The notes under the pieces: generated by a model
What the model saw: the letters and a program-made list of their open reading frames with translations, nothing else
What the model was told of the DNA's origin: nothing
The model's database searches: none
Part shown: positions 1 to 5,920 of the stretch, piece after piece
Layout: every line of letters starts with the position of its first letter
How positions within the stretch are numbered: the stretch's first letter is position 1
Position numbers and translations under genes: made by a program
Source of the DNA: Pseudomonadota bacterium
Lineage (GTDB): Bacteria; Pseudomonadota; Alphaproteobacteria; Rhizobiales; Xanthobacteraceae
Assembly (NCBI GenBank): GCA_021779635.1
Contig: JAJYAH010000202.1
Span: 1 to 9,736, forward strand
DNA: 9,736 nucleotides
Direction of reading: 5' to 3'

Positions 1-684
1 GAACTGCCGCGCAAGATCCGCCACGCCCGCTTCGTGCAGGCCAGCGAACAGGCCGGCCACAAGCTCGCGATCAATGTCGGCTTCGACGAGGCGCGCGGCG
101 TCACCGAACTCACCATTCTGGCGGTGGATCATCCCTGGCTGCTGTCGATCATCGCCGGCGCCTGCGCCTCGGCGGGCGCCAACATCGTCGACGCGCAGAT
201 CTACACCACCACCGACGGGCGCGCGCTCGACACCATCGCCATCACGCGGGAATACGACCGCGACGAGGACGAGGGACGACGCGCGACGCGGATCGGCGAC
301 ATGATCGAGGACGTGCTCGAAGGCAAGCTGCGGCTGCCCGAGGCGGTGGCGCGGCGCGCCGCGGGACGCGGCAGGACAAGGCCGTTCGTGGTCGAGCCGG
401 AAGTCATCATCAACAATCAGTGGTCGGACCGCTACACCGTGATCGAGGTGTCCGGCCTCGATCGGCCCGGCCTCTTGTATGAACTGACCACCGCGATTTC
501 GAAGCTCAACCTCAACATCGCCTCGGCCCATGTCGCGACCTTCGGCGAGCGCGCCCGCGACGTGTTTTACGTCACCGACCTGCTCGGTGCCCAGATCACC
601 GCCCCGACACGGCGCGCCGCGATCAAGAGCGCGCTGATCCACCTGCTCGCCAACGACGAGACCGCGGCGCAGCCCGCGGCGTGA
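1..684 (+). CDS. glnD: Bifunctional uridylyltransferase/uridylyl-removing enzyme GlnD, C-terminal part (5' truncated by window edge)
   Basis: The open frame enters from the left edge and gives 227 residues ending at TGA 682-684. Two ACT domains fill it: the first at about visible residues 34-110 (VTELTILAVDHPWLLSI, then GANIVDAQIYTTTDGRALDT), the second at about 145-220 (YTVIEVSGLDRPGLLYEL, then NIASAHVATFGERARDVFYV). Tandem C-terminal ACT domains of this kind are the glutamine-sensing end of GlnD, which uridylylates PII proteins when glutamine is low and removes UMP when it is high. The nucleotidyltransferase and HD domains lie outside the window. A GTG at 34 is inside the gene and is not its start. 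The short tail after ACT2 (NDETAAQPAA) is low-complexity. The next gene is convergent, only 32 bases away, so no glnD operon continues here. The identification rests on the ACT pair only, but these sequences are characteristic. Confidence 0.93.
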   Translation, partial: ELPRKIRHARFVQASEQAGHKLAINVGFDEARGVTELTILAVDHPWLLSIIAGACASAGANIVDAQIYTTTDGRALDTIAITREYDRDEDEGRRATRIGDMIEDVLEGKLRLPEAVARRAAGRGRTRPFVVEPEVIINNQWSDRYTVIEVSGLDRPGLLYELTTAISKLNLNIASAHVATFGERARDVFYVTDLLGAQITAPTRRAAIKSALIHLLANDETAAQPAA

Positions 685-699
685 TCGACCTTTTCGATC
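683..699 (+). terminator. Possible weak hairpin between glnD and the convergent NTF2-like gene
   Basis: A 6-bp perfect stem, GATCGA/TCGATC with a 5-nt loop (CCTTT), begins on the glnD stop codon and lies in the short convergent gap. There is no downstream T-tract, so it would be a poor intrinsic terminator. It may be chance. Confidence 0.2.
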
Positions 700-716
700 C
701 ACAAGCTACGGCTGTC

Positions 717-1121
717 TCAGAGCTTGGTAATCGGCTCCAGCGCTTCGCCGGTGCGCAGGGCGCGCAGCGGAGCGGTGTCGCAATACACCCGCTCCTCGAT
801 GATCTTGCCGGCCTGGATGCGAAACTTGTCGACGCCGCGCCAGTCAAAACGCGCCCCGTTGACGATGCGGGTGGTCTGCCACTCGGCGATCACGACGTCG
901 CCGCGCGAGGTCCAGTCCAGCAATTGCCAGACGAAATCCGGTGCCGCCGCGGTCTGCACCTCCAGCAGGCGATCGAGCTCGCTTCCTCGCACCGTCCTGT
1001 TCACCATCGGCGTGTGCAGCAAACCTTCGGGGTGCCACAGGTCGAGGAAGGCGGTGCCGTCCCGTGCCGCCCACGCCGCCGCAAACCGTGTTACAAAATC
1101 CTGAATCTCCGCGTCCGTCAT
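717..1121 (-). CDS. NTF2/SnoaL-like small protein of unknown substrate
   Basis: This encodes 134 residues starting MTDAEIQDFVTRFAAAWAAR and ending EPITKL. The pattern is a helical start, an AWAARDGTAFLDLWHPEG segment, then alternating strands (FVWQLLDWTSRGDVVIAEWQ, RFDWRGVDKFRIQAGKIIEE). It matches the cone-shaped NTF2-like/SnoaL-like fold found in nuclear-transport-factor-2 relatives, ketosteroid-isomerase-type enzymes and many uncharacterised polyketide-cyclase-like proteins. The fold is recognisable but the substrate is not. I chose the ATG at 1119-1121 because GGAGA lies 5 nt upstream of it and the family begins close to this helix; an in-frame ATG at 1163 would add 14 poorly conserved residues. 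The gene is the last of the minus-strand block, about 90 nt after the broken methyltransferase gene. A strong inverted repeat covers its ribosome-binding site (1124-1155). Confidence 0.8.
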   Translation of the reverse strand: MTDAEIQDFVTRFAAAWAARDGTAFLDLWHPEGLLHTPMVNRTVRGSELDRLLEVQTAAAPDFVWQLLDWTSRGDVVIAEWQTTRIVNGARFDWRGVDKFRIQAGKIIEERVYCDTAPLRALRTGEALEPITKL

Positions 1122-1123
1122 CG

Positions 1124-1155
1124 ATCGTCTCCATGCTGAATGTGGTGGAGACGAT
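1124..1155 (-). promoter_or_regulatory. Perfect 10-bp inverted repeat covering the Shine-Dalgarno of the NTF2-like gene
   Basis: On the minus strand, ATCGTCTCCA (1155-1146) is followed by a 12-nt spacer and TGGAGACGAT (1133-1124). Two bases later comes the ATG at 1121. The GGAGA of the second arm is the only good ribosome-binding site for this gene. As RNA the stem would hide it; as DNA the dyad could be an operator. The symmetry is seen directly; the function is inference. Confidence 0.5.
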
Positions 1156-1213
1156 AGGAGCATGGTCGGCGTCGGTCTGGCGATTTACGGACCTGACGTT
1201 TCGCCAAACGATA

Positions 1214-1754
1214 TCAGGTTGCGGTCGCGCGGGGTCGCGACGCCGGCTGCAGCGCCACGCCTTCGTGCTCGAGCAGCCATCGCTTGCGCATCAAGCCCCC
1301 GCCATATTTGACGAGCGAGCCATTGGCGCCGATCAGGCGATGACAGGGCACGACCACGCTGAGCGGGTTGGAGCCGTTGGCATGTCCGACCGCGCGCACC
1401 GCTTTGGGCCGCCAGCGCGCCATAACTCATGGTCGTGCCGGGCGGAATCGTCGGCAAGGCGGTCCAGACCTTGCGTTGGAACGGCGTGCCGGCGACGCGC
1501 CATTTGATTGCGCCCAGGGAAGCAAGATCGCCCTCGAAATATCCGGACAGCGCCGCCCTGACAGGCCCGGGAGCCCGCGCCTCCCGCAAAACCACATCGC
1601 CATATTGCAGCCGCAGCAGTTCCTTCATGCGCGGCTCATGATCCTCCCAATCCAGCGCACGCAGCACACCGTCGCCATCGGTCACCAGCAGCGCGACGCC
1701 GATCGGTGTTTCCAACCGGTCGAGGTTATAGGTATCAGGCGGCCCGGCGTTCAT
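1214..1754 (-). pseudogene. ogt: Methylated-DNA-protein-cysteine S-methyltransferase, frameshifted
   Basis: The product would transfer the methyl group from O6-methylguanine to its own cysteine. The N-terminal part starts MNAGPPDTYNLDRLETPIGV and runs through [25 protein letters not shown]. The active-site part ([47 protein letters not shown]) lies in a different frame that ends at TGA 1214-1216. PCHR, with the acceptor cysteine, is at about 1337-1348. The junction is at about 1403-1412. Compared with E. coli Ogt spacing (YGQLAEQLGRP), about 14 bases seem to be missing between the LA and RP codons. As read, ribosomes continue out of frame to a stop at 1185 and give no active site. The start ATG (1752-1754) overlaps the end of the Ada/AlkA gene by 20 nt, implying translational coupling. 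Repaired length would be about 184 aa, normal for the family. Either a real deletion or an assembly error. Confidence 0.85.
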
Positions 1755-3234
1755 GGGTCTTCGCCGATGAGGCCGGATGCGCAATGCCGGCGGCCCACAG
1801 GTGCAAGGCGGCATAGGCGCGCCACGGCCGCCATCGCTCGGCGCGTGACAGCAGTTCATCGGGTGATGGACGGCGGCCGTCTGCCGTCGCCATCGCGCGC
1901 ATCAATCCGATGTCGGCGGCGGGGAATGCATCGGGTTCACGCAGTTCGCGCATTGCAATGCATTGCGCCGTCCATTCACCAATCCCCGGAAGCGACCGCA
2001 ATTTCGCAATCGCCTCGTCGAGGCTGGCGCCCCGGCTGAACATCGTCGGGTCGGCGCAAATGGCCGCCGCCAGCGAGGTCACCGCCACGGCGCGCGCATT
2101 CGGCATGCCGAGAACCGCAAGATCGGCTCCGGCGAGACGTGAGGGCGAAGGAAACAGGTGGCTAAGACCGTCGGCGTCTTTCGTCGCCGCGGGAAGCGGC
2201 GCGCCGTGAGCCAGCACCAGCCTGCCGAGCAATTTGGTCGCCGCCGGAACGGTGATCTGCTGACCGAAGATCGCGCGCACCGCGAGTTCGAAGCCGTCCC
2301 ATGCGCCGGGGACCCGCAAGCCCGGCCGCGCCGAGACCAGCGGCGCCAGCACCGGGTCGAGCGAAAGATGCGCGCCGATCATGTCGGGATCGGCGGCCAG
2401 ATCGAATACCCGCCGTACCCGCGCGATGACCTGTGGCAGTGCCGCCACGTTTGGAAATCGCACCGAGACGCTGACCCTGTTCCGGTCGGCCGGCGCGACG
2501 CTGATCACGCCGTGATCGTCGCCGATCGTAATCGTGCGCCGGTAGAAATTGTCCGAGACGATTTCGACGCCGGGAATGGCGCGCGCCGCGAGAAACGACA
2601 AGATCGCATCCCAGTCGTAAGGCGGCCGATAGGCCAGATGAACCGACAGCGCGCCGGCTTCGCGCCTGGTCTTGTCGCGCGCGTGCCGCAACGTGGCCGG
2701 CGACCGCCCGAACAGCTGCAGGAACGTTTCGTTGAAGCGGCGGACGCTGTTGAAGCCCGACGCCAGCGCGACCTCGGCCATCGGCAGCGAGGTCTCGTGG
2801 ATCAATTGCTTGGTGAGCAGGACCCGCCGCGTCTGCGCCACCGCGATCGGCGAGGCGCCGACATGCTGGCGAAACAGCCGCCGCAACTGGCGCGCACCGA
2901 TGCCGAGCCGGTTTGCAAGGCCCTCGACATCCGCCTCATCGAGGCCACCGGTTTCGATCAAGGCAAGCGCACGGGAAACGGTGTTCGTGGTGCCCCGCCA
3001 GAACGCAAGATCAGGCGACGTTTCCGGCCGGCAGCGCAGGCATGGGCGAAACCCGGCCTCCTGGGCCGCCGCCGCGGAGGGATAGAACGACACGTTCGCG
3101 AATTTCGGGGTGCGCGCCGGGCAGATCGGCCGGCAGTAGATGCCGGTGGTTTTGACGCCCACGAACAGCCGCCCGTCGAAGCGAGCATCGCGGGTCGAAA
3201 TCGCGCGGTAGCAGGCGATGCGGTGCATATCCAT
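1735..3234 (-). CDS. Ada-type zinc/AraC domain fused to AlkA-type DNA-3-methyladenine glycosylase
   Basis: This is a 499-residue multidomain repair protein. Residues ~1-75 are the Ada metal-binding domain with C34-x3-C38 and C65-x2-C68 (IYCRPICPARTPK, FRPCLRCRPE); C34 aligns with the methylphosphotriester acceptor of Ada. Residues ~80-185 are an AraC-type helix-turn-helix domain (LGIGARQLRRLFRQHVGASP, GFNSVRRFNETFLQLFGRSP). Residues ~199-490 are AlkA-like, with a helix-hairpin-helix LPGIGEWTAQ at ~415 and the catalytic aspartate D441 in FPAADIGLMRA. It would excise 3-methyladenine-type lesions and may sense methylated phosphates to activate transcription. I chose ATG 3232-3234 because AGGA lies 7 nt upstream; an in-frame ATG at 3252 adds six residues and has no comparable SD. 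It follows the thioesterase gene and overlaps the methyltransferase gene, whose product would otherwise complete the adaptive-response pair. All key residues are present. Confidence 0.9.
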   Translation of the reverse strand: MDMHRIACYRAISTRDARFDGRLFVGVKTTGIYCRPICPARTPKFANVSFYPSAAAAQEAGFRPCLRCRPETSPDLAFWRGTTNTVSRALALIETGGLDEADVEGLANRLGIGARQLRRLFRQHVGASPIAVAQTRRVLLTKQLIHETSLPMAEVALASGFNSVRRFNETFLQLFGRSPATLRHARDKTRREAGALSVHLAYRPPYDWDAILSFLAARAIPGVEIVSDNFYRRTITIGDDHGVISVAPADRNRVSVSVRFPNVAALPQVIARVRRVFDLAADPDMIGAHLSLDPVLAPLVSARPGLRVPGAWDGFELAVRAIFGQQITVPAATKLLGRLVLAHGAPLPAATKDADGLSHLFPSPSRLAGADLAVLGMPNARAVAVTSLAAAICADPTMFSRGASLDEAIAKLRSLPGIGEWTAQCIAMRELREPDAFPAADIGLMRAMATADGRRPSPDELLSRAERWRPWRAYAALHLWAAGIAHPASSAKTHERRAA

Positions 3235-3303
3235 CAGGTAATCCTGGTCCATTCGAGCAGGCTTGTCTCGCGGTTTTCGGACATCACCATCCTTGCGAAA
3301 AAT
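3221..3303 (-). repeat. Diverged direct repeat, copy A (leader and first codons of the Ada/AlkA gene)
   Basis: This stretch aligns without gaps to 3834-3916, both read on the same strand. By hand count about 58 of 83 positions match, and 23 of 27 match in the core (3264-3290 versus 3877-3903). It spans the gap between the thioesterase stop and the Ada/AlkA start and continues about ten codons into the latter's upstream in-frame ATG (MDQDYLMDM). Confidence 0.6.
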
Positions 3304-3310
3304 GCTGCCC

Positions 3311-3793
3311 TCAGTTCTGAAAAATAAGGCACGTCGTGGTGCCATGGGCGAGCAAACGCCCGCTACCATCCGTCACTCTCCCCTCCGGGGTACCAACGCG
3401 CCGGCCCCGGCTCAGCACGACGCCTTCCGCTTTGATCAACCCCGTCTCAGGGGTGATGGCTCGCACCAGTGAAATCTTGAACTCGAGCGTGGTCTGGCCG
3501 ACACCCTTCTCAAGAGTCGACTGGACGGCCAGTCCCATGCAGCTGTCGAGCAGGGTGGCCGCGAGACCACCGTGCACCGTGCCAGCCGGATTGAGATGGA
3601 TGCCGCTCGGCTCTGCCGTGACGACGACGCGCCCGCTCGCCGCCTCGGTCACATCATAACCCAGGGTCCGGGCTATCGTATTGAGGGGCAGCGTCCCGTC
3701 GACGAGCCCCTGGACAAATTCCAGGCCGCTCATCTGCTTCTGCCTCTCGGCGCTGACGGTCCCATATGTCTTGATGGCGATAGGGCTGTGCAT
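3311..3793 (-). CDS. PaaI-family hotdog thioesterase
   Basis: This encodes 160 residues, MHSPIAIKTYG to TTTCLIFQN. The hotdog signature is at residues ~65-93: HLNPAGTVHGGLAATLLDSC, with H74-G75-G76 before the long helix and D83 as the likely catalytic acid. The paired strand GQTTLEFKISLVRAITPETG follows, then RGRRVGTPEGRVTDGSGRLLAHGTTT. Family members hydrolyse acyl-CoA thioesters, often phenylacetyl- or aromatic-CoA, as cytoplasmic oligomers; the substrate here cannot be read from sequence. I chose the ATG at 3791-3793, preceded by GGAAG, because family similarity begins near KTYG. An in-frame ATG at 3865 would add 24 residues derived from a repeat of the Ada/AlkA start and is less likely. 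Its stop is about 76 nt before the Ada/AlkA start on the same strand, so co-transcription is plausible though the functions are not obviously linked. Confidence 0.88.
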   Translation of the reverse strand: MHSPIAIKTYGTVSAERQKQMSGLEFVQGLVDGTLPLNTIARTLGYDVTEAASGRVVVTAEPSGIHLNPAGTVHGGLAATLLDSCMGLAVQSTLEKGVGQTTLEFKISLVRAITPETGLIKAEGVVLSRGRRVGTPEGRVTDGSGRLLAHGTTTCLIFQN

Positions 3794-3833
3794 CTGCTTC
3801 CACTTTCCGTTCGAACCATTGCTGCGGGACCTC

Positions 3834-3916
3834 AGGTCCATTTCCACTCGGGAATCATCGTCCATTGGAGACAGTCTGTCGCGCGGTTTCCGGCCATCAT
3901 CATTTTCGCCGGAAAT
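3834..3916 (-). repeat. Diverged direct repeat, copy B (upstream of the thioesterase gene)
   Basis: This is homologous to 3221-3303. It contains a start-like ATGGAC at the same relative place, and the frame behind it (MDDDSRVEMD) parallels MDQDYLMDM of the Ada/AlkA gene before resemblance fades. It lies in the ~200-base divergent gap between the thioesterase and DUF1304 genes, so it may carry promoter material copied from the repair gene's leader. Nothing else is recognisable in that gap. Confidence 0.6.
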
Positions 3917-3996
3917 ACCGGGTGAACCGTCGCACGGTGCCAATGGGGCGTGCTAGCGTCCACCCGGAATCCGGCAACCGGTTGGGGGACTGCGAG

Positions 3997-4358
3997 ATGA
4001 TCTGGATCGCCAATGCGTTGGTAGCGCTGGTAGCGGCGCTGCACGTCTACTTTCTGGTGCTGGAGATGTTTCTCTGGACCAGGCCGCTGGGCCTGAAGAC
4101 CTTCGGTAACTCGCTTGAGAAGGCGAACGACTCCGCGGTGCTTGCGGCCAACCAGGGACTGTATAACGGCTTTCTCGCCGCCGGGCTGGTCTGGGGCTGG
4201 TCGCGAGCATTCCGGCCTTTGCGTTCGAGATCAAGCTGTTCTTTTTGCTCTGCGTGATCGTCGCCGGCGTCTATGGTGCTGTGACCGTCAGCCGCAGGAT
4301 TCTGTTGGTGCAGGCAGCGCCCGCGGCCATCGCGCTGATCCTGCTCTGGCTGGCGTAG
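3997..4358 (+). pseudogene. DUF1304 small membrane protein, single-base frameshift
   Basis: The start is ATG 3997-3999, with a G-rich SD (TTGGGGGACT) before it. The first frame reads MIWIANALVALVAALHVYFL, then VLEMFLWTRPLGLKTFGNSL and LAANQGLYNGFLAAGLVWG, typical of DUF1304. After that the family sequence continues in the next frame: ASIPAFAFEIKLFFLLCVIV, then GAVTVSRRILLVQAAPAAIA and LILLWLA, ending at TAG 4356-4358. The break is at about 4197 in GGGGCTGG; one extra C (GGCCTG) would restore G-L-V-A-S. Repaired length is 120 residues with four hydrophobic segments, the usual size. Unrepaired, the frame ends at TGA 4255-4257 after an arginine/serine-rich tail that lacks the last two membrane segments. 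The function of DUF1304 is unknown to me. A sequencing or assembly error is as likely as real decay because the rest is well preserved. Confidence 0.85.
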
Positions 4359-4481
4359 AGCCTTTTCCGTTCCGATGGAATCGGAACGGAGGCTCCATCT
4401 TCTTATTTGACGCGTTTTCTTCACGCGAACCGGTATCCACCCCGCATCAAGTGCGGGGCAGGCTTTCGCTGGAAAACGCTT
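4358..4481 (+). repeat. Dispersed MITE/REP-like element, copy 1 (124 bp, with 24-bp internal insert)
   Basis: The ends are imperfect terminal inverted repeats (GAGCCTTTTCC at the left; AAGCGTTTTCC at the right, read inward). It is flanked by TA on both sides (4356-4357 and 4482-4483). Inside is an 11-bp perfect stem, TCCGTTCCGAT/ATCGGAACGGA with a GGA loop (4366-4390), nested in GAGCC/GGCTC, and a second hairpin CCCCGCA/TGCGGGG (4440-4458) within the 24-bp segment 4441-4464 that copy 2 lacks. Without that segment it matches copy 2 (inverted) at about 91 of 100 positions. The first hairpin directly follows the DUF1304 stop and could help end transcription. The remaining 146 bases up to the next gene show only its ribosome-binding site. 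Confidence 0.8.
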
Positions 4482-4629
4482 TAGGGTCGTTTACCTTTCC
4501 GACCGGCATCGCCTTGCATTGCCACATCCGTTCCTCCACTATCCCCCGCAAGCGATGGCGTCCGCCGCAGCCTGAACGCGGCACCGGACCAGACCGTCGG
4601 CCAAATCACCCCTATGAGGAAGCAGCAAT

Positions 4630-5856
4630 ATGAGGAACGGTATTTTTCACCTGCTCGCCGGAACGGCAGTTGCCATCGCACTGTCGGCGTCGTCGGCCTA
4701 TGCGCAAAAGAAATACGATACCGGCGCCACCGATACCGAAATCAAGATCGGCCAGACCGTGCCGTTCTCTGGACCGGCCTCCGCCTATTCCAGTATCGGC
4801 AAAACGCAGGCGGCGTATTTCAAGATGATCAACGAGCAGGGCGGCATCAACGGCCGCAAGATCAATTTGATCCAGTATGACGACGCCTATAGCCCGCCGA
4901 AAGCCGTCGAGCAGGTGCGCAAGCTGGTCGAGAGCGACGAGGTGTTGCTCACCTTCCAGATCGTCGGCACGCCGTCGAATGCCGCAGTCCAGAAATACCT
5001 CAACGCCAAGAAGGTGCCGCAACTGTTCGCCGCCACCGGCGCGTCGAAATTCACCGATCCGAAGAATTTCCCGTGGACGCTCGGCTTCAACCCCAACTAC
5101 CAGACCGAGGGACGCATCTACGGCCAGTACATTCTGAAGAACCATCCGGACGCCAAGGTCGGCATCCTGTATCAGAACGACGATCTCGGCAGGGATTATC
5201 TTGCCGGCATCAAGGCCGGCCTTGGCGACAAGGCGGCCAAGATGATCGTGGCCGAAGCCTCCTACGAAGTCACCGATCCGACCATCGATTCCCAGGTTCT
5301 CAAGATCAAGGACGCCGGAACCGATCTGTTCTTCAACGCGTCGACGCCGAAACAGGCGGCGCAGGCGATCAAGAAAATTGGCGAGCTCGGCTGGCATCCG
5401 ATTCAGATCGTCGACATCAACGCCACTTCGGTCGGCGCGGTGCTGCAGCCGGCAGGCCTGGAAGCATCCAAGGGCCTGATCAGCACCAATTACGGCAAGG
5501 ATCCGAGTGACCCGCAGTGGAAGGACGACCCCGGCATGAAGCATTATTTCGACTTCATGGCGAAGTATTACCCCGATGGTGACAAGAACTCGAACTTCAA
5601 CACCTATGGCTATTCGACCGCCCAATTGATGGCGCATGTGCTCAAGCAGTGCGGCGACGACCTCACGCGCGAGAACGTGATAAAGCAGGCCACCAATCTG
5701 AAGAACGTCGAACTCGATCTGTCGCTGCCCGGCATGAAGGCCAACACCACCGCGAACGACTACCGCGTCAACAAGCAGATGCAGATGATGAAGTTCAACG
5801 GCGAGCGCTGGGAATTGTTCGGTCCGATTCTCGAAGACACCGGTCCCGCGGGCTAA
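4630..5856 (+). CDS. Branched-chain amino acid-type ABC transporter substrate-binding protein (LivK-like)
   Basis: This encodes 408 residues with a Sec signal peptide: MRNGIFHLLA, a hydrophobic stretch, then AYA-Q, with cleavage expected after residue 25. The mature part is a type I periplasmic binding protein of the Peripla_BP_6 group: IKIGQTVPFSGPASAY at the first lobe, FKMINEQGGINGRKINLI, DDAYSPPKAVEQVRKLVESD, then KVGILYQNDDLGRDYLAGIK and a complete second lobe. It would capture a small ligand in the periplasm for a LivHMGF-type importer. Relatives bind branched-chain amino acids, amides, urea or aromatic acids; the ligand cannot be assigned. AGGAAG at 4617-4622 sits 7 nt before the ATG. 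No permease or ATPase gene adjoins it and a terminator follows, so it is a single-gene unit. Alphaproteobacteria often carry many such orphan binding proteins. Confidence 0.92.
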   Translation: MRNGIFHLLAGTAVAIALSASSAYAQKKYDTGATDTEIKIGQTVPFSGPASAYSSIGKTQAAYFKMINEQGGINGRKINLIQYDDAYSPPKAVEQVRKLVESDEVLLTFQIVGTPSNAAVQKYLNAKKVPQLFAATGASKFTDPKNFPWTLGFNPNYQTEGRIYGQYILKNHPDAKVGILYQNDDLGRDYLAGIKAGLGDKAAKMIVAEASYEVTDPTIDSQVLKIKDAGTDLFFNASTPKQAAQAIKKIGELGWHPIQIVDINATSVGAVLQPAGLEASKGLISTNYGKDPSDPQWKDDPGMKHYFDFMAKYYPDGDKNSNFNTYGYSTAQLMAHVLKQCGDDLTRENVIKQATNLKNVELDLSLPGMKANTTANDYRVNKQMQMMKFNGERWELFGPILEDTGPAG

Positions 5857-5884
5857 TTTAGCCGAATACTCTCCACGACGAACG

Positions 5885-5920
5885 ATCGGCGGCCCCTCGT
5901 GGCCGCCGATTTGTTTATTT
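5885..5920 (+). terminator. Intrinsic terminator of the substrate-binding protein gene
   Basis: A perfect 10-bp GC-rich stem, ATCGGCGGCC/GGCCGCCGAT with a 6-nt loop, is followed by TTGTTTATTT. It lies 28 nt after the stop codon. The T-rich tail overlaps the end of the convergent DUF1330 gene. There is no T-tract on the other strand, so it should act mainly on plus-strand transcripts. Confidence 0.85.

Noticed and set aside
1214..1423. The PCHR-containing frame as an independent short protein starting at an internal ATG (1421-1423)
   Set aside because: No ribosome-binding site precedes this ATG, and the protein would lack the first half of the methyltransferase. It is better explained as the second part of a frameshifted gene.
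2158..3327. Long plus-strand open frame (389 codons) opposite the Ada/AlkA gene
   Set aside because: It is antisense to a gene with intact zinc, HTH and glycosylase motifs. Its translation is arginine-rich and low in family character, as expected for the complementary strand of GC-rich coding DNA.
3827..3839. 13-bp palindrome GGACCT-C-AGGTCC in the divergent gap upstream of the thioesterase gene
   Set aside because: Six-base arms of this size occur by chance in GC-rich DNA of this length. It is not placed against a recognisable promoter and partly overlaps the diverged repeat.
4614..4880. Small open frame overlapping the start of the substrate-binding protein gene
   Set aside because: It is out of frame with the signal peptide, its translation is arginine-rich without family character, and the AGGAAG site is correctly spaced for the ATG at 4630 instead.
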